A stretch of DNA of 64,000 nucleotides from Segatella baroniae B14 (GCF_022024235.1 NZ_CP091799.1:511001-575000), one strand, 5' to 3'; counted from the stretch's first letter, positions 53,951 to 63,224 are shown. Numbers and translations: made by a program. Notes: a model not told the origin generated them from the sequence alone.

Positions 53951-54250
53951 TACAAACCGGTCTGCTCTCGCGAGCAAGCCGGTCGAAACTAAATTAACAT
54001 ATGATTAGCGGATAAAAAAATTTCTTTCATTGAAGTCTTTAAATAATTAATATATTCGTTAAAAAGCAATAGTAATTGGATTATAATTGGAAAGCATGAA
54101 ATTGTATTTCTACAAGATCATCCATTCTATGGATTTCGGCTTTATGCCAACAGAAATATCATGTTTGAATTAATACTTGTTGAGTTTTTATAATTTATTA
54201 TTCTCATTATTCTGTTTTATCATGATAGAATGTTTGTACGTATGTTCATA
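53951..54250 (-). ncRNA. Candidate non-coding transcript on the minus strand
   Basis: On the minus strand a -7 box TACCTTTG (54253-54260) starts a stretch without convincing ORFs (longest 21 codons) that ends, about 290 nt later, in a GC-rich hairpin (54983-type arms: 53956-53967 and 53972-53983, GCGA loop on this strand) followed by TTGTATTTTT. The hairpin stands out in such AT-rich DNA. A perfect 13-bp inverted repeat (54259-54271 with 54280-54292) overlaps the promoter. Transcription is not proven. Confidence 0.35.
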
Positions 54251-54258
54251 TGCAAAGG

Positions 54259-54301
54259 TAGCAATTATTTCTGAATTGTGAAATAATTGCTATCTTTTTT
54301 T
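54259..54301. terminator. Inverted repeat downstream of the YitT gene
   Basis: TAGCAATTATTTC (54259-54271) and GAAATAATTGCTA (54280-54292) form a perfect 13-bp stem. On the plus strand it is followed by a T-run as in a terminator; on the minus strand it lies between the yitT stop and a -7 box, and could be an operator or the yitT 3' end. Confidence 0.55.
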
Positions 54302-54334
54302 ACATTTTTTTGTTATATTCTATACATTATGTAT

Positions 54335-55240
54335 TTATTCTTTACTTTCTTTTTTGGGGGGTTGTGATTTATTATGGACCTTAAACTGGTCAAATCCTTC
54401 ACCAACAACAGCTTGAACATTACTCTCTGTAACAAAGGCATTTGGATCTATTTCGTTTATGAGATTAAATATTATATTTTTTTCTCTACGCTTTGCCATA
54501 ATGAAAAGCATCTTGACATCTCGTCCTGTATAGAAACCGTGTGCTTCTATAACAGTAGCTCCTCGATGTGGGTAAACAGCGATGCGTGATGCGATTTCTT
54601 TATATTTTTTGCTAATAATAAAGAACTGTACATTTTTTCTTCTACTTTCAAACACTTGGTCAACGCAGAAACTACTAACGCAAAGTACTACATAACCATA
54701 AATCACTTTTTCCCAATTGTGAAGAACAAGGTAGGATGAAGAAATGATAATAATGTCAATTATCATGATGATTCGTCCTAATGAAATATCACGATATTTA
54801 TTAATAATCGCTGCTACGATATCTGTACCGCCGGAAGATCCATTATATGACAGCGCCAGACCAATTCCTGATCCGCAGAAAATTGCTCCGATTAGTGCGG
54901 CCATGAAGGGTTGGTCGGCCAACAAATGTTGGCTGGCAGCTGTTGTGCTGAAAAAGGATGTATAAAAGGTGAGGATAATAACGGCAAAAATGGTTTTAAC
55001 GCAGAATTTCCAACCAAGAATTTTTAGTGCTATCAGTAATAAAATAGCGTTGATAACAAAATAGCTAGTCTGTGGTGGAATGCCTGTACCCCAATATAGT
55101 ACACTGGCTATACCCGGTACTCCAGAACTGGTTATATGGTTTGGTAACAAGAAAAGGGTCCATCCCATTCCGTATGAAATCATGCCTATGGCAATCATTA
55201 GATAATCTCGGAGCTCTTTGAAAAGCATTTTATTTTCCAT
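54335..55240 (-). CDS. YitT family membrane protein
   Basis: A 301-aa inner-membrane protein with about five N-terminal transmembrane segments of the YitT/DUF161 type (YLMIAIGMISYGMGWTLFLL; SGGTDIVAAIINKYRDISLG) and a C-terminal DUF2179 domain (SRIAVYPHRGATVIEAHGFY...KMLFIMAKRREKNIIFNLIN). The family is thought to be transport-related with no established substrate. It ends in a Lys/Pro-rich tail. A -7 box TACCTTTG is on the minus strand at 55279-55286. Confidence 0.88.
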   Translation of the reverse strand: MENKMLFKELRDYLMIAIGMISYGMGWTLFLLPNHITSSGVPGIASVLYWGTGIPPQTSYFVINAILLLIALKILGWKFCVKTIFAVIILTFYTSFFSTTAASQHLLADQPFMAALIGAIFCGSGIGLALSYNGSSGGTDIVAAIINKYRDISLGRIIMIIDIIIISSSYLVLHNWEKVIYGYVVLCVSSFCVDQVFESRRKNVQFFIISKKYKEIASRIAVYPHRGATVIEAHGFYTGRDVKMLFIMAKRREKNIIFNLINEIDPNAFVTESNVQAVVGEGFDQFKVHNKSQPPKKESKE

Positions 55241-55278
55241 TTCTCTCTCGTATTAGCGTAGAAGTTTAAATTGCTGTA

Positions 55279-55286
55279 CAAAGGTA
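55279..55286 (-). promoter_or_regulatory. -7 box of the YitT gene
   Basis: The minus strand reads TACCTTTG, 39 bases before the start codon at 55240. Confidence 0.55.
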
Positions 55287-55439
55287 GTGTTTTTTATATG
55301 TTATTCGATAATGTTTTGCTTAATTTTTTTTTATCTGTCACTTTTTTCTTTAAAATATTGACTTTTTGTTTCGCTTTATGAAGAATATCGCATTTTATTT
55401 ATATTTTTGCGGTATATTTGAAACTAGTTTTATTTGTAA

Positions 55440-57194
55440 ATGAAAAAATTATTACTTGCATCTTTTTTAACCCTGATGGGGATACCAGTCTTAGCTCAAG
55501 TACCTGATACGATCTCTTTTAATGAAACTTGGCTTTTTAAGATGTATCGTTCTGTAAACGTTGTTCCTCAAAATGTAATGAGTGCAAATTTTGATGATTC
55601 TCAATGGACTTTTCAGATGATGCCTGCACAATGGCGTGCTATTCCTCAAAAATGGGCAAAAGATAATGTCGTTGGTGTTTATCGTGGATGGGTTAAACTG
55701 TTGCCTGAATGGGCCAATAAGAGTACTCGTGTTATGCTACATGTAGGTAATAGTACGGCTCCAATGGATATCTATGTTAATGGATTTAAGGTGGGGATTA
55801 CTTCTAAATATTATGCTACTATGGAGTATGATATTACGAAATATTTAAAAAAAGGCCGTAACCTTTATACTTTCATAATGAGTCGTTGGGAAAAAGGAGA
55901 AACGGTTTTACTTCCTGGTATAATTAGTCCTTCTTTTATTTATCGCTTGAAGAATGGTGCCGAGCCAGTTCTTAGTAAAATTCCTGATGAGGTAAAAAAT
56001 GGAAAAGTCAAGGGAATTCCCGTTCGTATTATTGATAGGTTATCTGTAGAACCTCCTACGGGATGGGTTGAGTCTCCTAAGCATACTCGACGTACGATTG
56101 ATTTGATCAAGCGACTCAATTATAATGCTGTTGCATATAATAAAGCTTCTTCTGAAAATTCGTTTATGGAGGCTTGTGAAAACAATGGTATAGCTGTGGT
56201 TCGTGCAGAAGCGCCAACCCAAGAATGTTTTATTGATGAGAGGGGACAGTTTACGGATGCAGGTTTACGTGCACTTCATCAAACGCAGTTGTTAGAGGCT
56301 AAGCTTGTAGATGCGTCTCATGTTCAAGTAAAAATTAGCAATAAGGATGTTTATAAAGATTTCAAAGGTCTGGATTTGATATGGCAGTTGTATGCTAATG
56401 GACATGTTATTGATCATGGTAGTATTCCTGCGGATCTAGTTCATTTGAGTAGTCGTGAATATGCTATTAGTTGTAAGCAAGACGAGGTACCGGTAAATGA
56501 GGAACTTATTCTTAAAATGATTTATCAGGACCATAAATCTGGTGATGTGTTTGGTTATGATCTTCTAGATCTTCGTCCATATAATGCCAGTGACGCAATT
56601 GCTAAGGGAGAGGCAAAAACTCAACAATATAGTGAGATGCGCAAGCCAAAATTGATTGACAAAGAGATGCTTGAAGTAACATGTGATGATTATACCGTAA
56701 CATTCGATAAAACAACAGGTTATCTTACAAAGTATACGTTGTTTAATCATCATTATCTCACTGGAATTCGCCCTGCGGTTTCTTGCCATTTAAATAATAT
56801 TACAGTTAGTAAGCCCGACAAGAAAAAGCCAACAGTTGTAGTAGTTCATTATAAAGGAGATGGTGATACACGTGATTTCACAATGACTTATTCTATTTCA
56901 TTGAGTGGAGTATTAACTGTCAGCATAACAAACAATACTAGCATCCAGCTAGATTATACTCCGTATATGGATCAATTAGAGTATTATGCTAAGGGAGATA
57001 TAACTCCTATATATTCACGAAAATATAATAGTATGGTTGCTGATGTGAAGTGGTGGGAACAGATGGAAGCCAGTGGTTATGGGTTACGTTTGATTTCAAA
57101 AGAAGGATTTGGAATAATTCCAGGTAAAACTAAGACTCAAATGACTATTGTTCCAACAGTTAAGAATTTTGCATTAAATTTATTTCGTAGGTAA
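55440..57194 (+). CDS. GH2 β-galactosidase-like protein lacking the catalytic barrel
   Basis: A 584-aa exported protein (signal peptide ending PVLAQ). The N-terminal jelly roll (about 25-165) is GH2-type: FNETWLFKMYRSVNVVPQNV, VVGVYRGWVKLLPEW, TAPMDIYVNGFKVGITS, YDITKYLKKGRNLYTFIM. A short stretch recalls the GH2 barrel start (TIDLIKRLNYNAVAYNKASS, ACENNGIAVVRAEAP), then an Ig-like DUF4981-type segment (LLEAKLVDASHVQVKISNKD) and a β-galactosidase small-chain-like domain (about 385-580). The part with both catalytic Glu residues is missing and the frame is intact, so it is probably a binding or scaffold protein. Confidence 0.75.
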   Translation: MKKLLLASFLTLMGIPVLAQVPDTISFNETWLFKMYRSVNVVPQNVMSANFDDSQWTFQMMPAQWRAIPQKWAKDNVVGVYRGWVKLLPEWANKSTRVMLHVGNSTAPMDIYVNGFKVGITSKYYATMEYDITKYLKKGRNLYTFIMSRWEKGETVLLPGIISPSFIYRLKNGAEPVLSKIPDEVKNGKVKGIPVRIIDRLSVEPPTGWVESPKHTRRTIDLIKRLNYNAVAYNKASSENSFMEACENNGIAVVRAEAPTQECFIDERGQFTDAGLRALHQTQLLEAKLVDASHVQVKISNKDVYKDFKGLDLIWQLYANGHVIDHGSIPADLVHLSSREYAISCKQDEVPVNEELILKMIYQDHKSGDVFGYDLLDLRPYNASDAIAKGEAKTQQYSEMRKPKLIDKEMLEVTCDDYTVTFDKTTGYLTKYTLFNHHYLTGIRPAVSCHLNNITVSKPDKKKPTVVVVHYKGDGDTRDFTMTYSISLSGVLTVSITNNTSIQLDYTPYMDQLEYYAKGDITPIYSRKYNSMVADVKWWEQMEASGYGLRLISKEGFGIIPGKTKTQMTIVPTVKNFALNLFRR

Positions 57195-57212
57195 TTTTTG
57201 ATAGAGAATAAT

Positions 57213-57250
57213 AAGGTGTAAAGGTTGTTTGCTTTTGCACCTTTTTTATT
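57213..57250 (+). terminator. Rho-independent terminator
   Basis: AAGGTGTAAA (57213-57222) pairs with TTTGCACCTT (57234-57243), one G-T, followed by TTTTATTTT. Confidence 0.8.
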
Positions 57251-57349
57251 TTAATAGACTATTACTTGTATAATTTAACTTATTGCCCTGATTTTATTCT
57301 TGATTTATAACATTAAAGTGTCTTTTTTTTAAAAAAAAGCAAATAAATG

Positions 57350-57381
57350 TTTGGATACTATTAAAAAAAAAATTAATTTTG
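57350..57381 (+). promoter_or_regulatory. Promoter of the coiled-coil lipoprotein/OmpA operon
   Basis: TTTG (57350-57353), 20 bp, TAATTTTG (57374-57381). The predicted leader is about 120 nt, long for this window, AT-rich and without a clear structure. Confidence 0.72.
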
Positions 57382-57507
57382 TTCCCATATTGTAGATAAA
57401 AAGAAAATAAGTTAATGGGTTAAATCATGAAAATCATATTATAATCCATCAGATTTATGTTTAAGAAAAACATATATATTTATTATTAAATAAAAAATTT
57501 AAGTCAA

Positions 57508-59421
57508 ATGAAAAACCGTTTTACTAAATTGTATCTTGCTTTTGGAGTTGTGTCTCTTACAGCAAGTACTTTCGTATCTTGTAAAGATTACGAAGGAGAT
57601 TCAATTTGGAAAGAGAATGTTGCTAAGACTATGTCTCTTTTTGAAGCTTACAGATTACAACAGGATGCTTTAGGTAAGCAAGTTGTTATTAACAAAGATT
57701 CAATTTACACTCTTGCTCAAGCAATTGCGGCAAACAATCAAAAATTACTTGATCATGATGATCTGATTGCTGGTCTCTCTGAAGATTACAAAAATCTTTA
57801 TAAAAAGGCTGTTGCAGATTCAGCAACTCTTGCTGCTGCAGATTCTTTAAATCACTTGCATGATTCTTTGGCAATTAAAGCTTTGGATGTAAAGGTTGAT
57901 ACTACAGTTGCTGCTTTGACAAAGGCTTATCGGACAGCAGATTCTTTGCTTCAGGATCAGATTGATTCTTTGGATGCTCGTGTAACCAAGATAGAAGAAG
58001 CTCTAAAGAAAAATGTAACAAGCGTAGAAATCAATGGTACATATAATCCAATCTATGGTACATATGCAATCCCAGCAGGTAATGTCCGTTCTACTATTCT
58101 TGGTACATTCTATGGTGATTTTGATGCTGTAAACTTCCCTAAGGCCGTATCTGGTGTTATCTCGACTTCCGAAGTAACCGGTGTAACAAGAGTCGGTGGT
58201 GGTGTTGTTGTAACTGGTGATGGAGCAACAGGTAATGCTGGTCGTCTTTATGCGACTTTGAATAATTGGAATGAGAATAACTTGGACTTTACTGGTAAGA
58301 CAGGTGTTCTTGTTAAGACTAGTGGAGAGGTCGTTCCTGTTACTTTGTCAGAGGCAGCTAAGTCTTCTGATGAGTTGACATATGGTTATTCTCGTGCTAC
58401 AGTAGATGTTCCTTTCTATTCATTCGATGCAACAATAAAGCCAGAGAATGTTAATGATGTCAAGTCTAATGTATCTCTTGAAAATATTAAGGAACTGGTA
58501 AGTGAAGTTAAGAGTGCAATTCAAAATAAACAGGTTAACTCTACAAAGATTGCAGGTTTGATTTATAACAACATCCATAATGTACTTCCTCAGTTGGCAC
58601 TTAGTGTAAACAATGCTGAAAATTATGGTAATGCATTCTCTAACTCTGTTATTGCTGCAACAGCTATCAAACCTTTATCTTATACTTCATTTGAAAACTT
58701 TAACTATACTTTGAATCGTCTAAAGATTAACATGATCAGTAATGATTTGAAGTTAACATATAATGATGTTGAGATTGGTTCTATTACAGTTAATGAAGAA
58801 TTGAAAACTGTAACTGTTGTCGATGCTAATGGTAATGAAATAGGTACAGCTTCAATTAAAGATTTCGTAGATGGTTTGCAGAATCAGATTAATAGTAAGT
58901 TGTCTGCTACAGCAAATGCATTGAATGAAAATTTGAGCCAGATTACGAAGTTCAATGATTTGATTAGTAAGGGTGTTGCTTTGCAGGATAAGTACAATAA
59001 CTTTATTTCTCGAATAGCTAACTACATTAACAATGCTAATCATTATTTGCAGCCAGTTGTATTGGTAGCTAATAATAATACTTTCAACCAAGTTCCAACA
59101 ACAGCTGTTGCTGGTGCTATGCCTGTAGCTAATGGTTCTAACCTTTACTTAACAACTTATACAGGTGAGATGTTGACTCCTGCTTACAAGAGATGGATTA
59201 AAGTTAACAAGGTATACAATTCAATAGCTGATGCTGCTACTGGTGAAAGTGGTACTGCTGTTACTTCTCAGCCTGCTGGATTCGGCGAAGTTTTTGATGG
59301 TTCTCAGAAGGTAGTTCAGATTAGTGGCTTGACTTCAGGTAAAGTTTATGAACTTGTATATGAGTGTATTGACTTCCATGGAAATATTGCAGCTACTAAG
59401 TTGTTTGTAATTGCACAGTAA
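57508..59421 (+). CDS. Coiled-coil surface lipoprotein
   Basis: A 637-aa lipoprotein (MKNRFTKLYLAFGVVSLTASTFVSC, lipidated Cys, then KDYEGDSIWKEN). Residues 35-175 are a long heptad-rich coiled coil (LFEAYRLQQDALGKQVVINK; LHDSLAIKALDVKVDTTVAAL; LLQDQIDSLDARVTKIEEAL). The remainder is β-rich and Thr/Asn/Val-rich, with another helical stretch near 475-515. The C-terminus looks like an Ig/Fn-type strand set. It is followed 34 bp later by an OmpA-family gene. The very regular codon use suggests high expression; a fibrous or S-layer-like envelope role is possible. Confidence 0.75.
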   Translation: MKNRFTKLYLAFGVVSLTASTFVSCKDYEGDSIWKENVAKTMSLFEAYRLQQDALGKQVVINKDSIYTLAQAIAANNQKLLDHDDLIAGLSEDYKNLYKKAVADSATLAAADSLNHLHDSLAIKALDVKVDTTVAALTKAYRTADSLLQDQIDSLDARVTKIEEALKKNVTSVEINGTYNPIYGTYAIPAGNVRSTILGTFYGDFDAVNFPKAVSGVISTSEVTGVTRVGGGVVVTGDGATGNAGRLYATLNNWNENNLDFTGKTGVLVKTSGEVVPVTLSEAAKSSDELTYGYSRATVDVPFYSFDATIKPENVNDVKSNVSLENIKELVSEVKSAIQNKQVNSTKIAGLIYNNIHNVLPQLALSVNNAENYGNAFSNSVIAATAIKPLSYTSFENFNYTLNRLKINMISNDLKLTYNDVEIGSITVNEELKTVTVVDANGNEIGTASIKDFVDGLQNQINSKLSATANALNENLSQITKFNDLISKGVALQDKYNNFISRIANYINNANHYLQPVVLVANNNTFNQVPTTAVAGAMPVANGSNLYLTTYTGEMLTPAYKRWIKVNKVYNSIADAATGESGTAVTSQPAGFGEVFDGSQKVVQISGLTSGKVYELVYECIDFHGNIAATKLFVIAQ

Positions 59422-59455
59422 TTCACATTGGTAAAATTTTAAAGAAAAATCGATT

Positions 59456-60577
59456 ATGAAATTTAATAATATTTTATTATCAAGTCTTTTGCTCATGGGC
59501 GTAGCTTCAGCTAACGCTCAAGAGCCAGCTAAGACTGTTTACGACTTTCAGCCACATTGGTTCGTACAATTGCAAGCAGGTGGTCAGTATACACTAGGTG
59601 AAACTAAATTTTCAGATTTACTTTCTCCAACTGCACAGGTAGCGGTAGGTTATAACTTTAATAAGGTATTCGGCATGCGTCTTCAGGCCAATGCTTGGCA
59701 GAGCCGTGGTGGTTGGAAGCTTGATGGTAACAAGTATAAGTGGAAATACAATTATGTTGCTCCTGGTGTAGACTTTATGTTCAACTTGAGTAATCTTTTC
59801 TGCGGTTTTAATCCAAATCGTGTTGTAGATGTTACCGTATTTGCTGGTGCAGGTGCTAACATTGCATGGAATAATGATGAGGCTCAGACTGTTTATGGTC
59901 AGATTGCTGCTCAATTGCCTTATAGTCAAGGCGTTGAAGGCCAGAATCTAGATTATCTTTGGGATGGTTCTAAAGTACGTTTCGTAGGTCGTGCAGGTGC
60001 TGATGTTGATTTCCGTGTAAGCGATCGCGTTAAGATTGGTATCGAGGTTAATGCTAATGTACTTAACGATCACTATAACAGCAAGAAGGCTGGTAACCCA
60101 GATTGGTACTTTAATGCACTCGCTGGTGTAAAGATAGCTTTGGGTAAGACTCATACAAAGCGTGTTGTTGAGGCTCCAAAACCTGTTGAGCGTATTATTG
60201 AACGTATAGTTGAGAAACCAGTTCCAACTCCTGTTAAGGAAGAAAAGAAAGTAGAAGCGCTTCGTAAAGATGTATTCTTTACAATAGGTTCTAATAAAAT
60301 CTCAGCTACAGAGGAGGCTAAGATTAAGGAATTGGTAGATTACTTGAACGAGAACAAGGACGCTAAGGTTGCTGTTACAGGTTATGCAGATGCTGGTACA
60401 GGTTCTGCTAAGATTAATGAGAAAATTGCAGCTAAACGTGCTCAGGCTGTTGTAGCTATGCTTCGTGATAAGTATGGTGTTTCAGAAAGCCGCATTACTT
60501 CAGATTCTAAAGGTGCTTACATTCAGCCTTTCAGCGAGAATGATAAGAACCGTGTTTCTATCTGTATTGCTGAATAA
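59456..60577 (+). CDS. OmpA-family outer-membrane protein
   Basis: A 373-aa exported protein (signal peptide ending ASANAQ). The N-terminal half is an eight-strand-type β-barrel (WFVQLQAGGQYTLGETKFSD ... VGYNFNKVFGMRLQANAWQS). A Pro/Val/Glu-rich linker (VEAPKPVERIIERIVEKPVP) leads to the peptidoglycan-binding OmpA domain (TGYADAGTGSAKINEKIAAK, RAQAVVAMLRDKYGV). It anchors the outer membrane to the cell wall and is probably cotranscribed with the coiled-coil lipoprotein. Confidence 0.92.
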   Translation: MKFNNILLSSLLLMGVASANAQEPAKTVYDFQPHWFVQLQAGGQYTLGETKFSDLLSPTAQVAVGYNFNKVFGMRLQANAWQSRGGWKLDGNKYKWKYNYVAPGVDFMFNLSNLFCGFNPNRVVDVTVFAGAGANIAWNNDEAQTVYGQIAAQLPYSQGVEGQNLDYLWDGSKVRFVGRAGADVDFRVSDRVKIGIEVNANVLNDHYNSKKAGNPDWYFNALAGVKIALGKTHTKRVVEAPKPVERIIERIVEKPVPTPVKEEKKVEALRKDVFFTIGSNKISATEEAKIKELVDYLNENKDAKVAVTGYADAGTGSAKINEKIAAKRAQAVVAMLRDKYGVSESRITSDSKGAYIQPFSENDKNRVSICIAE

Positions 60578-60599
60578 TCTTAATAGATTATAAACTTAC

Positions 60600-60650
60600 A
60601 ATACTCTGTCTGTTCATCTATTATAATGTTGCAGGCAGAGTATTTTTTTT
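60600..60650 (+). terminator. Terminator of the OmpA operon
   Basis: A 13-bp stem (60600-60612 with 60632-60644, one G-T) followed by eight T. Confidence 0.88.
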
Positions 60651-60662
60651 AGTTATGCTCTT

Positions 60663-61817
60663 ATGAAAAAGAAATTATTCCTATTATTTTTCAGTTTGTT
60701 GAGTTCTTCAACAAATTTTGCACAGGTGGCCACAGGATATTATCGTGTACAGAATGCTAATACAAAGCGATATGCCGCATTATATGATACCAAAGCAAAA
60801 GTAGATAAGCTTGCTACTAACGCAGATTTGTCTGCTATAAGAACTTATTATTATTATGATCGCATCGTTTCTGATCCTGCTTCGGTGATTTACATTGATA
60901 GCGAAAATGATAATTATGCTTTAAAGGTTCAGGGAAGTTCTACTTGCGAGATGATGGGTGAATATTCTCTGATTATTAAAAAGGCAAGTGCTATTGCGTA
61001 TACCGCTTATGGTACTTATAACAACTATAGTGTGTATTTGTGTGATGAGGGGTTTGATGATGGAAAAAGCTTTTCAAGTGATGCTGATACTTTGGCATAT
61101 ATGGCTACTTCTGGTAATCTGAAATATTGGTATATCAATGCTATTAGTTCTGCTGATGATACCAATTATTTCGGTTTCAAGCCCGATTTAAAAGTGGGTA
61201 ATGATTACTATCAGAGTTTCTATGCATCATTCCCATTCTCTTTTGCTTCCACTAATACTAAAGCGTATTATATAGATAAGAAGAGTGATGAGCGTGGAAT
61301 TGTTGAACTTAAAGAGTTTACAGGCCAAGATTTACCAGCTTCTACACCAATGATTATTAAGAGTAATTCTGATAACCCTTCTGATAATCGTGTCAATCTA
61401 TTGACATCATCTGTTACAGCTCCTTCAGATAATTTACTTACGGGTGTTTATTTTTGTTCGGTGCCTTCACAGTTTGTTTGGTATGATCAGATTTATAATC
61501 ATGATAATTATGTAGAGAATAATCCAGCTACTATGCGTGTTCTTCAGGTACAAGATGGTGCATTAGTTTTGAAGAAAGTAGACTGGAAATATATTCCTCG
61601 CAATTCATTCTACATGTCTGTTTCTACCAGTGCACCTGATGTATATCGGGTTTTGTCTCCTGAAGATTATTTAACGGGTATTCATGCTGTAATTTCTGAT
61701 TCTCAATCGGAGAAGGCTGGCGATGTATATAATCTTTCAGGTCAAAAAGTAGGGGACAATACTGATATATTACCTCATGGGGTCTATATCCAAAATGGTA
61801 TAAAGATTTTGAAATAG
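60663..61817 (+). CDS. Secreted protein with Prevotella-type C-terminal tail
   Basis: A 384-aa exported protein (signal peptide ending NFAQ). The N-terminal part has GYYRVQNANTKRYAALYDTK, a ricin/β-trefoil-like or MAC/Perforin-associated flavour with repeats around GNDYYQSFYASFPFSFAS. The C-terminus carries the short tail GDVYNLSGQKVGDNTDILP, HGVYIQNGIKILK, found on many secreted Prevotella proteins and resembling a sorting signal of the T9SS type. Function unknown. It begins 13 bp after the OmpA terminator. Confidence 0.75.
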   Translation: MKKKLFLLFFSLLSSSTNFAQVATGYYRVQNANTKRYAALYDTKAKVDKLATNADLSAIRTYYYYDRIVSDPASVIYIDSENDNYALKVQGSSTCEMMGEYSLIIKKASAIAYTAYGTYNNYSVYLCDEGFDDGKSFSSDADTLAYMATSGNLKYWYINAISSADDTNYFGFKPDLKVGNDYYQSFYASFPFSFASTNTKAYYIDKKSDERGIVELKEFTGQDLPASTPMIIKSNSDNPSDNRVNLLTSSVTAPSDNLLTGVYFCSVPSQFVWYDQIYNHDNYVENNPATMRVLQVQDGALVLKKVDWKYIPRNSFYMSVSTSAPDVYRVLSPEDYLTGIHAVISDSQSEKAGDVYNLSGQKVGDNTDILPHGVYIQNGIKILK

Positions 61818-61842
61818 GTATTTCATTTGACGACAATATATG

Positions 61843-61882
61843 AAAAAAGCCGTAAATCAGTGATTTGATTTATGGCTTTTTT
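61843..61882. terminator. Bidirectional terminator between convergent genes
   Basis: A 17-bp stem (61843-61859 with 61866-61882, one G-T) with A run before and T run after. It serves the secreted-protein gene (+) and the barrel gene (-). Confidence 0.88.
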
Positions 61883-61901
61883 CTAGTTTTATTTTTTGTG
61901 A

Positions 61902-62936
61902 TTACCACAATTTACGACTAATTTTGAGATTGATGACAGGATAAACACCAAGTGTTTTTATAAAGTTCATTTTACTCTTTATACTATTCTTGTAATCTTT
62001 TAAATCGCGGGTCATATCGATAGTTTCTGTGCTATAGCTATATGAGCTAATACCTGTATCAGAATCAATAGATGCAGTTTCTATCGTTCTATCAATATAT
62101 ATGGCAGGTCGACCACCCCAAAACATGACACCTGCATCAATACCAATTTTCCAGTTATTGTTGTTTTTGGTCATTCGTCCAGAATAGCCGAAACCGATAT
62201 ATGGTTTTAATGGGTTAACCTTGGCTGTTGCACGGATATAACCAGCTTCATCAGGTTCGATATAACATTGTTCACCTGTTGATTTCAAGGTTCCTATGCT
62301 ATAGTGCATTCTACCATAACTAATAAATCGCTCAGCCATTTCTTCATTGTATACATCCATGTTATTGACATGATAGAAAGGTTCATTGTTAATAGATTTC
62401 GTATACATATTGTTATAAAGACCTACAGCGAGAGTTGTTATCATGTCATCTTGGGATACCTGAGAATCAGCAAAAGTACTATTTCCCCAATAGATACCTC
62501 CTGTTAAATACCAATTCTTATTCTTAAAGGGATGAACGTCTACCAAAACGCTGAAATTGTAGAATTTAGGACGTGCTTCCATAGTAAGGTCTTCGTCTAC
62601 AGTGAATCCTGTGTAGTCTTTCATGGTAGCCTGAAGTTTATCAAATTTTGTTTCCACGCGGTTGCCTTGTTCGTCATATTTAGATTCAGGAGTATCGCCT
62701 ACCTGAGCCGTAAAATGCATATTATACAGGAAATGGGGCATAAAAGAGAAGCCTGCGCGTATGCCAACTACTTTTGATAATTTGGTAGAAAGCTCTACAC
62801 CGATACCTGTAGTACCAGCTGTCATATTCAGGTCTATATTATTAAAAGCCTTTGGCTGCTGGTCATTCTGTTGGGCTATAATAGGAACAGACGTGAACAA
62901 AATTACTAAGCTAAGAAGAATGGTTTTTCTTGTCAT
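61902..62936 (-). CDS. Predicted outer-membrane β-barrel protein
   Basis: A 344-aa exported protein (signal peptide ending VPIIAQ). Alternating hydrophobic and polar strands with barrel-type turns: IDLNMTAGTTGIGVELSTKL, VVGIRAGFSFMPHFLYNMHF, FYNFSVLVDVHPFKNKNWYL, PYIGFGYSGRMTKNNNNWKI and an aromatic C-terminus (KISRKLW). No family function is recognised. A minus-strand TATCTTTG at 62975-62982 is its likely -7 box. Confidence 0.75.
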   Translation of the reverse strand: MTRKTILLSLVILFTSVPIIAQQNDQQPKAFNNIDLNMTAGTTGIGVELSTKLSKVVGIRAGFSFMPHFLYNMHFTAQVGDTPESKYDEQGNRVETKFDKLQATMKDYTGFTVDEDLTMEARPKFYNFSVLVDVHPFKNKNWYLTGGIYWGNSTFADSQVSQDDMITTLAVGLYNNMYTKSINNEPFYHVNNMDVYNEEMAERFISYGRMHYSIGTLKSTGEQCYIEPDEAGYIRATAKVNPLKPYIGFGYSGRMTKNNNNWKIGIDAGVMFWGGRPAIYIDRTIETASIDSDTGISSYSYSTETIDMTRDLKDYKNSIKSKMNFIKTLGVYPVINLKISRKLW

Positions 62937-62974
62937 TTTATTTTAGGTTTTATATTATTTCACAAAATTAGGTA

Positions 62975-62982
62975 CAAAGATA
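62975..62982 (-). promoter_or_regulatory. -7 box of the β-barrel gene
   Basis: The minus strand reads TATCTTTG, 39 bases before the start at 62936. Confidence 0.55.
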
Positions 62983-63159
62983 CATAAAAAAGTGAAAAAT
63001 TTAGTTTATTACTAAAAAGTTAATAATTTTTAGTTATAAAAGATTGGAAAATGACCCTCACGGGCAATTTCCCAATTTTTTACTAATAAAAATAATCTAA
63101 TAATATTATATTTCGGTTATATTTCTTATTGATTGTATTTTGCAAATATATAAGAAAAA

Positions 63160-63196
63160 ACCCTCAAAGTGGGGTAATTTCTTTCACTTAGAGGGT
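63160..63196 (-). terminator. Hairpin downstream of the HAD phosphatase
   Basis: ACCCTCAAAGTG (63160-63171) pairs with CACTTAGAGGGT (63185-63196) except for one A-A mismatch. On the minus strand it is followed by TTTTTTCTT, 28 bp after the stop at 63225. Confidence 0.8.
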
Positions 63197-63224
63197 AATT
63201 ATTTGTAAAAAAGAGGTTTAGTTT

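Noticed and set aside
57387..57507. Riboswitch or attenuator in the leader of the coiled-coil lipoprotein gene
   Set aside because: The leader is AT-rich with poly-A/T runs and no stable stem or known aptamer pattern.
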